A stretch of 5,884 nucleotides of DNA from Chromatiales bacterium (GTDB taxonomy: Bacteria; Pseudomonadota; Gammaproteobacteria; UBA6429; Thiohalophilaceae). The position numbers and the translations under genes are program-made. Below the pieces are notes generated by a model. It ran no database searches and had not been told where the DNA came from. It saw nothing but the letters and a program-made list of their open reading frames with translations. The DNA is taken from NCBI GenBank assembly GCA_027001895.1, contig JALTLP010000123.1:1-5884 (forward strand), read 5' to 3'. Positions within the stretch are counted from its first letter, which is position 1; every line of letters starts with the position of its first letter. Positions 1 through 5,884 of the stretch are shown here, piece by piece.

Positions 1-9
1 GGAAGAAAT

Positions 10-616
10 ATGGCTAAATATCGGAATGGAAAACTAATCAGCAATAAAGTTTCACAAAAAATATTTAGTAAGCTTCATAAGGGCAATCTCTACATCATAG
101 AAGCTATCGTTGTACATCAAACGGGGCACCGACAGCTAAACACACGTTTAATTCATATAAAACTTCCTCAAATGGTGCGCACTTTTTGATAGATAAAAAA
201 GGCCAAATTTACCAAACAGCTTTACTTACTAAGATGACATATCATGTCGGTAAAATTAAATCCCGCTGCATAAAAAAAAGGCTTGTACAGCTTCAGAATT
301 AAAGAAAGCAAACTCAATCTATTTACAAAAAGGAAAATCCTATTCTGTCCGACTTAGAAATTTATATAAACATGAACTCAAAAAAAACTATCCTGACAGA
401 TATCCATCAAATAAAGACTCAATAGGAATTGAAATAGTTGGCGACTACAACAAAGTTAAAAAGGCTTATGAAAAAGTCAATAGCCTACAGAACAGCTCTT
501 TAAAATGGCTGGTTAATACCCTAGGAATACATCTTGTTTTAGATAAACATGACGTTTATAGACACCCAGAAGTATCATATAAACAACCATCAGAAGCGAG
601 TACAGCCACATGGTAA
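10..616 (+). pseudogene. N-acetylmuramoyl-L-alanine amidase (Amidase_2/PGRP fold), two frameshifts
   Basis: Reading three frames in turn gives one continuous protein of about 202 residues. Frame one starts at ATG 10, behind GGAAG at 1-5, and runs to the G run at 123-126 (…IVVHQTG). The next frame carries APTAKHTFNSY, NGAHFLIDKKGQIYQ and HVGKIKSRC. After the A run at 272-279 the last frame carries DRYPSNKDSIGIEIVG, YRHPEVSYKQPSEAS and the stop at 614-616. Each break is repaired by adding one base to a homopolymer (GGGG to GGGGG, eight A to nine A). Family knowledge: zinc amidases of this fold cut the MurNAc-L-Ala bond of peptidoglycan. The likely zinc or catalytic positions are His36, His186 and the Lys192/Glu196 segment (reconstructed numbering); none is lost. 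The HQTG…TFNSY…GIEIVG pattern resembles amidases I recall near VgrG/Rhs genes of type VI secretion systems. That secretion link is inference, as no such gene is in the window. The start could lie upstream of position 1. A sequencing error at the two runs is the main alternative to real decay. Confidence 0.8.
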
Positions 617-999
617 AATTTTTAAAAATAATTGGCATTTTACTTTTTATTTATCTGCCTGCTTGTACTGCATCGGATAATGCAACTGCTCAACTAAAAA
701 TGCAGGACATCATCGTTACTACAGCAGGAACAGATGAAACAGGTAGCTTTTGTCAAAAATTTATCCTGACAAATAACCAGGCTGTTGAATTCTTTGCTAA
801 AGCTCATCTGATATTCTCAAAAACAATGCATGATAAGTACGACTACTTGCCCTGCTATATTTGAGGTAAATCAAAACTAAAGGAAACAAATTGCACATGG
901 GAAATCCGTGCTGGCGGAACAGCAGAGGTCAGCTGTAATAAGCAACATTATATTCTTGCATGTGATAAATGTGAGCAGATATTACGAGATCCAGAATAG
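610..999 (+). pseudogene. Cysteine-rich lipoprotein, candidate immunity partner, interrupted by in-frame TGA
   Basis: The ATG at 610 overlaps the amidase stop (ATGGTAA, 610-616), so the two were probably translationally coupled. The first 84 codons give a lipoprotein signal: Lys3 and Lys6, a hydrophobic core, then the lipobox LPAC with Cys19 as lipidation site. The frame stops at TGA 862-864. It continues without another stop to TAG 997-999, adding 44 residues that include CTWEIRAGGTAEVSC and ACDKCEQIL. The uninterrupted protein would be 129 codons with Cys48, Cys82, Cys95, Cys109, Cys118 and Cys121. The segment just before the stop (DYLPCY) and the WEIRAGGT motif after it belong together in small lipoproteins I recall next to amidases of this type, so the TGA most likely arose by substitution. 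Inference: a periplasmic lipoprotein coupled to a peptidoglycan amidase suits an immunity protein, but no specific family name can be given. The truncated product lacks four of its seven cysteines' worth of C-terminal context and is unlikely to work. Confidence 0.72.
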
Positions 1000-1018
1000 A
1001 AAACTTGCAAACTATTTT

Positions 1019-2281
1019 TTAATCGGGCAATACCGTTTCACTTGCAAACAAGTCGGTTACTTCTTCGCGTTTACGAACAAGGTGTACCTTACTTCCATCC
1101 ACCATCACTTCAGCTGCACGTTCGCGGGTGTTGTAGTTTGAACTCATGGTAAAGCCATAGGCACCGGATGAGCGTACTGCAAGGTAATCACCTTCGCTGA
1201 TTTGCAGCCTGCGATCTTTCCCTAAAAAGTCCCCCGTTTCACATACCGGGCCAACAATGTCGTAATTTCTTTCTGCAACATCACTACCCGCCTTTTCATT
1301 TAGCGGAATAATTTTTTGCCAGGCAGAGTAAAGCGCCGGTCGCATCAGGTCGTTCATGGCTGCATCAACAATCGCAAAGCTTTTACCACCATCGGCAGAC
1401 TCTTTTATATATTCAACTTTCGTTACCAGAATACCTGCATTACCTGCAATCGCCCGACCCGGTTCTATCAACAATTTAAATTGCCTGTCACCCAGCACTT
1501 TGGCAACCGCTTTGGCATAGTCTGCGGGCAAAGGCGGTTGCTCGTCGTCGTACTGGATACCCAGCCCACCGCCAAGATCAATATGGCTTAATTGAATACC
1601 TTTACTTTCCAGCCGTTCTATTAAAACCAGCACTCGCTTGAGTGCATCAACGAACGGGGACAGCTCGGTTAACTGTGAACCGATGTGGCAATCAACGCCC
1701 TGCACCGTTATATTCGGTAAAGCTGCTGCCTTAACATAAACCGCTTCGGCTTCTTCTATGGCGATGCCAAATTTGTTTTCTTTTAAGCCGGTTGAAATAT
1801 AGGGGTGTGTTTTTGCATCCACGTCAGGATTAACCCGCAGTGATACTGGCGCCTGCAGGTTCATCTGGCTGGCAACCTCATTCAGGCGCAGCAATTCGGA
1901 TTCTGACTCAACATTAAAACAATAAATACCCAACTCCAATGCACGTTGCATTTCATCGGCGCGCTTGCCCACCCCGGAAAAAACAACTTTTTTCGGGTCA
2001 CCACCGGCTGCAACCACTCGCTCCAGCTCACCCAGTGAAACAATATCAAAACCCGAACCCAGTCTTGCCAGCACATTGAGTACCGCAATATTGGAATTGG
2101 CTTTTACCGCATAACAAACAAGGTGGTCGTGAGCCTGTAAGGCATTATCAAAAGCCTGCCAGTGACGTTCAAAAGTGGCACGCGAATAAATATAACACGG
2201 TGTGCCATGAGTATTAACGATGTCGCTTACGGCAACGTCTTCAGCATAAAGCTGACCGTTCTTATATTGAAAATAGTCCAT
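1019..2281 (-). CDS. lysA: Diaminopimelate decarboxylase
   Basis: Cytoplasmic PLP enzyme (fold type III, alanine-racemase-like barrel plus C-terminal beta domain) that decarboxylates meso-diaminopimelate to L-lysine, the last step of the pathway. From the ATG at 2281 the product has 420 residues, close to the usual length of about 415. Visible motifs in order: YAVKAN with the PLP-binding Lys60; HIGSQ (199-203); the glycine-rich phosphate loop GGGLGI (237-242); EPGRAI (273-278); the substrate and dimer-interface motif CETGD (347-351, Cys347); and GAYGF with Tyr375. All key residues are present, so the enzyme should be active. The frame stays open 63 codons further upstream, but that extension is low-complexity, overlaps lptM in another frame and precedes the family's normal N-terminus (MDYFQY), so the 2281 start is preferred. 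It lies 4 bases after the lptM stop with only a weak purine stretch (AAGAG) before it, suggesting coupling to lptM. No dapF follows; the gene ends 20 bases from the converging lipoprotein relic. Confidence 0.96.
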   Translation of the reverse strand: MDYFQYKNGQLYAEDVAVSDIVNTHGTPCYIYSRATFERHWQAFDNALQAHDHLVCYAVKANSNIAVLNVLARLGSGFDIVSLGELERVVAAGGDPKKVVFSGVGKRADEMQRALELGIYCFNVESESELLRLNEVASQMNLQAPVSLRVNPDVDAKTHPYISTGLKENKFGIAIEEAEAVYVKAAALPNITVQGVDCHIGSQLTELSPFVDALKRVLVLIERLESKGIQLSHIDLGGGLGIQYDDEQPPLPADYAKAVAKVLGDRQFKLLIEPGRAIAGNAGILVTKVEYIKESADGGKSFAIVDAAMNDLMRPALYSAWQKIIPLNEKAGSDVAERNYDIVGPVCETGDFLGKDRRLQISEGDYLAVRSSGAYGFTMSSNYNTRERAAEVMVDGSKVHLVRKREEVTDLFASETVLPD

Positions 2282-2285
2282 ACTC

Positions 2286-2537
2286 TTATTCTGTTTCTGT
2301 GTTGTTAGTATCCGTGGTAGCCGGTTGTTTTGCCTTTTCTGGCTTATCTTTTTCTGGCTTATCTTTTTCTGGCATAGCCTTCTGTTCGGTTTTCTGCTCA
2401 GTTTCCGCAGTTGTTTTTGGCATATAAAGCGGCCCTTTTTTGCCACAAGATACACTGAACAGTAACGCAAAACCGGCTAAAAGAAATGTTTTTGCTCGCT
2501 TACCAGAAATTAATTTTTTACTATTTAAATATGCCAT
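2286..2537 (-). CDS. lptM: LPS-assembly lipoprotein LptM (YifL/LppL-like)
   Basis: Small outer-membrane lipoprotein of 83 residues. The N-terminus is basic (Lys7, Lys8, Lys13, Arg14, Lys16), followed by a hydrophobic segment (about 18-30) and the lipobox SVSC with Cys31 as lipidation site. Immediately after comes CGKKGPLYMP, the signature of the LptM/YifL family (CG.KGPLY.P). Family knowledge: LptM binds the LPS translocon LptD/LptE and helps LptD mature its disulfides. The rest (about 41-83) is a hydrophilic Lys/Glu/Pro-rich tail with a short EKDKP repeat, probably disordered; such tails vary widely between species. The gene is the first of a minus-strand pair with lysA, 4 bases downstream. 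Placement before lysA matches Pseudomonas-like genomes; in E. coli the homologue precedes dapF. There is no strong ribosome binding site before the ATG, but no other start codon lies ahead of the signal peptide. Function rests on the signature motif and the location. Confidence 0.88.
   Translation of the reverse strand: MAYLNSKKLISGKRAKTFLLAGFALLFSVSCGKKGPLYMPKTTAETEQKTEQKAMPEKDKPEKDKPEKAKQPATTDTNNTETE
2336..2373 (-). repeat. 15-bp in-frame tandem repeat in the lptM tail
   Basis: Two identical 15-base units (2336-2350 and 2351-2365, TTTCTGGCTTATCTT on the plus strand) are followed by the first eight bases of a third. On the coding strand they encode repeated EKDKP within the Pro/Lys/Glu-rich tail of LptM. 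The period is a multiple of three, so gain or loss of units changes tail length without breaking the frame. Confidence 0.9.
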
Positions 2538-2571
2538 TTTACTGAATTTATTAAGTGACTTTACAGGCCGA

Positions 2572-2600
2572 AGTATACCGCGTCATCGGCAAAATCACAC
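2572..2600 (-). promoter_or_regulatory. Probable promoter of lptM-lysA
   Basis: Read on the minus strand, TATACT (2572-2577) is a five-of-six match to a sigma70 -10 box and lies about 35 bases before the lptM start. The -35 region expected 16-18 bases upstream (around 2595-2600, GTGTGA on this strand) is a poor match, so the element would be weak or activator-assisted. Five-base inverted arms, GCCGA at 2567-2571 and TCGGC at 2586-2590, flank the -10 box. Confidence 0.45.
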
Positions 2601-2613
2601 ACCTTAAAAGCCT

Positions 2614-2642
2614 TTTACCTCTGTAGCGACAACCGTTAAACT
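2614..2642 (+). promoter_or_regulatory. Possible promoter of the histidine kinase gene
   Basis: TTTACC (2614-2619) and TAAACT (2637-2642) are each four-of-six matches to sigma70 -35 and -10 boxes with a 17-base spacer. Transcription would start within a base or two of the kinase ATG at 2650, giving an almost leaderless message; this agrees with the absence of a Shine-Dalgarno sequence before that ATG. The matches are weak and could be chance. Confidence 0.25.
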
Positions 2643-2649
2643 CATCACT

Positions 2650-4620
2650 ATGCGTATTCAAACCAACATTTTTATCTGGGGATTTTTTGCTTTTTTAGTG
2701 CCGCTGACCACGCTGGCACTGATTGCAACCTATTACAGCCAGTCCAGTTATTTAAAAGATGTTGAAAAAAATGTACACCAGAACCTGGTCGTACTATCAA
2801 GTGAAATCCAGCGTCGGCTTAATGCAGACCGCAATCTGACTCGTGGCCTGTCAGAAGCGCCGGTTGTGCAGGATTTTCTGAGCATTCTGAATGATATTGA
2901 CCAGCAAAAGTTACCCGCGGACTTCCAGCTGCAAATGGAAACCATTAACCAGTTCTTTGAAGGTTTTCAGACCATTATTCCGGGCATTTTTTTTATTCGG
3001 GTGCTCGACAGCCAGGGAAACACCCTGGTAAAAGTAAGCCATAACAAGCGTAGCCCGGCTGCATATGAAAGCCTGCAGGGGTTTTCCTACGCCGAGCAGG
3101 AACTGAATAACCCCGCCTTTGTGCAACAGTTAAAGTTACTGGCGAAAAACGAAGTCAGCTCTATTGTATTACCGCATAACAGGGCACAAACAAATCTGCT
3201 TAGTAACCTTGCGTTACTCGATAATGTGATTCCACTGTATTATAAAAACAGGTGGGTGGGCGCGCTCAGTCTGACCTTGCTAGGCGAAGATATTGATAAA
3301 ATTTTAAACCACGCTGTGCGTCCTTTTGCTGGCAAGTTATTAATTGTTGAAAACAACCCGGATATAAAAAACCGCCACGGCATGATTCTTTATGATGATA
3401 ACCGTAAGCTGCAAATTTCCCATGCCCGACCCAATGCAAAATATTTACAGGACACAAAACTAAGCATGTTGCTTGAAAATAGCTTTGATAACGACAATAA
3501 CACTTTTCATCCTGCAAACACCGGTTCAACAATTTACAGCCATGAATTCACTCCCTACCCGAACCAGTTTATAAGCTGGTTAATCTATATTAACATTTCA
3601 GATCAGGTTATTACCCAACCCTATGAAAAAATACGTTTTACTATCTGGAGCGTTGCCGCACTGACGCTGTTACTGGGTCTGATACTTACGCATATTGGTG
3701 CACGGCAAGTTACCCGTGCGTTGTCGTCTTTAGTGGTTAACTTTAAAAAGTATGCGCAAGGCGAGCATGACCAGGTGGCTGATACCAGCCATTGTGTTGA
3801 TGAAATAAAAGACCTTGGAAACGCCTTTAATGAAATGACCCATACGCTCAATGCAGCACACAAAGAAAGAGATAAAGCGCAACAAATGATGCTGCAAAGC
3901 AGCAAACTGGCCAGTATCGGTCAGATGGCTGCGGGTATTGGCCATGAAATAAATAACCCGCTGAATAATATATTGTCCTACGCCAAGCTGGCGCTGCGTA
4001 ACTTACAGGATGTTGAAAATATTTTAAGTGATGATAAAAAACAAACGCTAATATCGGATATTCAGTCATTGCGTGAAGAAACCCTGCGCGCATCTGAAAT
4101 AGTAAAAGGCATTATGAACTTTGCCCGCCAGGTACCACCGAAATTTTCTGACTTTGAAATAAAACCCTGGATTGAAAACAGCCTGTCATTGGTACAGCAA
4201 ACAGCCAATGATCATGCCGTTAAATTAAAACTTGATTATAAACCCGATGCAGCAGCCACTTATAACGGTGACCGAGGTCAACTGCAACAGGTTCTGGTTA
4301 ACCTGTTGTTAAACGCTATCCAGGCTTCGGAAAAAAACAATACCGTAGATGTCTGCGTGGATTACTATCACGATAGTATCAAGGATCAGGATTATCTGAT
4401 GATTAGCATTTTCGATAGCGGCAATGGTATAGAAGAAGAAGCACTCAACCTTATTTTTGATCCTTTTTTTACTACCAAGGATCAGGGGGAAGGCACTGGC
4501 CTGGGGCTTTCTATCAGCCTGGGTATTGTGCAGGACCACAATGGTACAATAACGATATCTAACCGAACAGATAACCGGGGTGTGCTTGCACAAATACTTT
4601 TGCCACTGCAAAGCAGATAG
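2650..4620 (+). CDS. Membrane sensor histidine kinase (Cache-like sensor, HAMP, HisKA, HATPase_c)
   Basis: Inner-membrane kinase of 656 residues, a complete two-component sensor. Order of parts: transmembrane helix 1 (about 7-29); a roughly 300-residue periplasmic region (30-329) whose size and FFIRVLDSQGNTLVKV segment (114-129) suggest a double-Cache/PDC fold; transmembrane helix 2 (about 331-350); a HAMP linker (about 351-403); and a coiled-coil entry to the HisKA dimer domain. The H-box is GHEINNP with phospho-accepting His432; the HExxN pattern (Glu433, Asn436) is that of NtrB/AtoS-type kinases, which often also act as phosphatases. The ATPase domain has the N-box with Asn551 and Asn555, the G1 box DSGNG (589-593), the F box FDPFFTTK (603-610) and the G2 box GEGTGLGL (613-620). 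All catalytic motifs are intact. The ligand cannot be read from the sequence. The next gene, 35 bases on, is a sigma54 response regulator, its probable partner. No clear ribosome binding site precedes the ATG, but TM1 begins right after it, which supports this start. Confidence 0.93.
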   Translation: MRIQTNIFIWGFFAFLVPLTTLALIATYYSQSSYLKDVEKNVHQNLVVLSSEIQRRLNADRNLTRGLSEAPVVQDFLSILNDIDQQKLPADFQLQMETINQFFEGFQTIIPGIFFIRVLDSQGNTLVKVSHNKRSPAAYESLQGFSYAEQELNNPAFVQQLKLLAKNEVSSIVLPHNRAQTNLLSNLALLDNVIPLYYKNRWVGALSLTLLGEDIDKILNHAVRPFAGKLLIVENNPDIKNRHGMILYDDNRKLQISHARPNAKYLQDTKLSMLLENSFDNDNNTFHPANTGSTIYSHEFTPYPNQFISWLIYINISDQVITQPYEKIRFTIWSVAALTLLLGLILTHIGARQVTRALSSLVVNFKKYAQGEHDQVADTSHCVDEIKDLGNAFNEMTHTLNAAHKERDKAQQMMLQSSKLASIGQMAAGIGHEINNPLNNILSYAKLALRNLQDVENILSDDKKQTLISDIQSLREETLRASEIVKGIMNFARQVPPKFSDFEIKPWIENSLSLVQQTANDHAVKLKLDYKPDAAATYNGDRGQLQQVLVNLLLNAIQASEKNNTVDVCVDYYHDSIKDQDYLMISIFDSGNGIEEEALNLIFDPFFTTKDQGEGTGLGLSISLGIVQDHNGTITISNRTDNRGVLAQILLPLQSR

Positions 4621-4655
4621 TTCGCCACTTATTTTACGTTATACTAATAAACATT

Positions 4656-5884
4656 ATGTCCACACCATCAAAACCCTTTATTTTCTTTATTGATGACGAC
4701 CCGAAAACCGGGGAGTTAATGCAGCGCTTTTGTGCCGGCAGTAATATGCAATGCACGGTATTTAACCATCCAGAAGATGCTTTGTGTGCGTTTAAAGACT
4801 CCCCTGCTGTTGACTTAATAGTAAGCGACTTACAAATGCCCGGCATGAGCGGTATCGAATTACTTACTGAAGTTCGCAAACTGAATAAGGAAATTCCATT
4901 TATTATTTTAACCGGCTACGCCAATGTCGATAACGCAATCGAAGCCCTGCGGCTGGGCGCGAATGACTTTTTGAAAAAACCATTCGATATGGATGAGTTG
5001 CTCATACTTATAAACAAAACCCTGCAACACCGCGCACTGCAACTGGAGAACAGGCAACTTAAGCAACAGCTACAACAAACGCAGGATATTGAAGGGCTGA
5101 TTGGCAAGTCCAGACCGATGCAGGATATTTACCACCTTATTAAAAAAATTGCCGACATTCGCTGCCACGTTATTATCGAAGGTGAGTCGGGCACCGGTAA
5201 GGAAATGGCAGCACGTGCCATTCATACAGAAAGCCATTTTGCAGACAAACCCTACGTAGTCATTGACTGCGGTGCGCTCACCGACACATTACTGGAAAGT
5301 GAATTATTCGGTCACGAAAAAGGCGCGTTTACCGGCGCAACGTCCACAAAAAAAGGCTTACTCGAAACCGCCAGAGGCGGCACCGTGTTTCTTGATGAAA
5401 TCGGCAATATTTCCGATGCCATGCAGGCAAAGTTACTGCGTGTGATTCAGGAAAATCAGGTTACCCGGGTAGGCGGTTTAAAACCCATTAACATTGATGT
5501 GCGTTTTATTGTAGCTACCAATAAAAACATTGAAGAAATGGTGCAGTCCAAAGTTTTTCGGGACGACCTTTACCACAGGCTGAATGTTATAAAATTTCGT
5601 ATGCCCAGCCTGCGTGAACGCACTGAAGATATCCCGTTTTTGCTACAACATTTTATCGACCGCTATGCATCACGTTATCAACGTAACGTAACCGGCTTTG
5701 CTTCTGATTCCATGCAAAAATTAATGGACTACCGCTGGCCCGGCAATGTGCGTGAGTTACAGAATCTGGTGGAACGCCATATTGCATTGGCCGATAAACC
5801 AGTAATGAGCGTTGAAGGACTGAGCGACACCGGCAACAATACTCAACTCGATAACGACTACCCCAACCTCGAAGAACTTGAGCG
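4656..5884 (+). CDS. Sigma54-dependent NtrC-family response regulator (partial, 3' end outside window)
   Basis: The frame is open from ATG 4656 to the window end, giving 409 codons of a protein that is usually about 450-480 long. The receiver domain (about 7-120) has the acidic pocket Asp13-Asp15, phospho-accepting Asp58 (VSDLQMPG), Thr86 and Lys108 before Pro109. A helical linker (about 120-146) leads to the AAA+ domain (about 147-383): Walker A GESGTGK (176-182), the GAFTGA loop (223-228) that contacts sigma54, Walker B FLDE (245-248), sensor I ATN (287-289), likely arginine fingers Arg302 and Arg308, and sensor II in WPGNVRELQN with Arg366. The intact GAFTGA loop means it should activate sigma54 promoters by ATP hydrolysis. 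The Fis-type helix-turn-helix expected at the C-terminus lies beyond the window, so target sites cannot be guessed. It sits 35 bases after the kinase stop, probably co-transcribed. No good Shine-Dalgarno is visible, but no other start lies between the kinase stop and the receiver's first strand. Confidence 0.95.
   Translation, partial: MSTPSKPFIFFIDDDPKTGELMQRFCAGSNMQCTVFNHPEDALCAFKDSPAVDLIVSDLQMPGMSGIELLTEVRKLNKEIPFIILTGYANVDNAIEALRLGANDFLKKPFDMDELLILINKTLQHRALQLENRQLKQQLQQTQDIEGLIGKSRPMQDIYHLIKKIADIRCHVIIEGESGTGKEMAARAIHTESHFADKPYVVIDCGALTDTLLESELFGHEKGAFTGATSTKKGLLETARGGTVFLDEIGNISDAMQAKLLRVIQENQVTRVGGLKPINIDVRFIVATNKNIEEMVQSKVFRDDLYHRLNVIKFRMPSLRERTEDIPFLLQHFIDRYASRYQRNVTGFASDSMQKLMDYRWPGNVRELQNLVERHIALADKPVMSVEGLSDTGNNTQLDNDYPNLEELE

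Larger units (their letters stand above)
2538..2649. promoter_or_regulatory. Divergent intergenic region between lptM and the histidine kinase
   Basis: These 112 bases separate two outward-facing genes and must hold control signals for both. Apart from the two promoter candidates and the short inverted arms listed separately, I see no RNA gene, terminator hairpin or sigma54 -24/-12 element. In E. coli and Pseudomonas the gene divergent from lptM is cyaY; here it is the sensor kinase. Confidence 0.6.

Noticed and set aside
862..864. TGA read as selenocysteine or by programmed readthrough
   Set aside because: No selenoprotein family resemblance and no convincing stem-loop follows it; the adjacent amidase is also disrupted, so simple mutation is the better account.
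1000..1018. Terminator between the converging relic and lysA
   Set aside because: A six-T run is present at 1015-1020, but no stable stem precedes it on either strand.
908..1141. 77-codon open frame on the plus strand
   Set aside because: It begins within the lipoprotein relic in another frame and runs antisense into the well-supported lysA 3' end. No start signal or recognisable protein feature is present.
2282..2470. 63-codon N-terminal extension of lysA
   Set aside because: It overlaps lptM in another frame, is low-complexity Lys/Gln-rich sequence created by the lptM repeat, and precedes the normal family start at MDYFQY.
2714..2726. Sigma54-like promoter (TGGCAC followed by TTGC)
   Set aside because: Only 8 bases separate the GG and GC elements where 10 are required, and the site lies inside the kinase coding sequence.
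4640..4645. TATACT as a separate promoter for the response regulator
   Set aside because: No acceptable -35 box lies 16-18 bases upstream, and the box is only 10 bases from the ATG; co-transcription with the kinase is simpler.
1..5884. A single cell-wall system joining the amidase, lysA and the two-component pair
   Set aside because: Shared relation to diaminopimelate and peptidoglycan is tempting, but the relics differ in composition, face the other way and are broken, and lysA-lptM is housekeeping.

Overview
The window looks like a gammaproteobacterial chromosome segment. The evidence is the adjacent pair lptM-lysA (envelope lipoprotein plus diaminopimelate decarboxylase), typical of that class, together with a sigma54-type two-component system. 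I cannot place the genus. The first kilobase is clearly richer in A+T than the rest: hand counts give 18/60 G+C at 1-60 and 22/60 at 541-600, against 35/60 inside lysA at 1501-1560.

Layout. Positions 10-999 (+) hold two overlapping, broken genes. One is a peptidoglycan amidase of the Amidase_2/PGRP type, interrupted by two single-base frameshifts. The other is a small cysteine-rich lipoprotein interrupted by an in-frame TGA. Together they look like the remains of a toxin-immunity style (perhaps type VI secretion) pair. Positions 1019-2537 (-) hold lptM then lysA, 4 bases apart and convergent with the relics; dapF, which often follows lysA in gammaproteobacteria, is absent there. Positions 2538-2649 form a divergent promoter region. 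From 2650 to the end (+) lie a membrane sensor histidine kinase with a large extracytoplasmic domain and a sigma54-dependent NtrC-family response regulator, cut off by the window edge before its DNA-binding domain.

How the genes work together. LysA makes L-lysine from meso-diaminopimelate, and LptM assists the outer-membrane LPS translocon, so the minus-strand unit is housekeeping. The kinase and regulator very probably form one signalling pair: a periplasmic signal, then phosphorylation of Asp58 of the regulator, then ATP-driven opening of sigma54 promoters lying elsewhere. The amidase/lipoprotein module looks like acquired cargo now decaying. The most interesting result is this damaged pair, which automated ORF calling would largely miss: its parts read cleanly as full-length proteins once two homopolymer bases are restored and one stop codon is read through.
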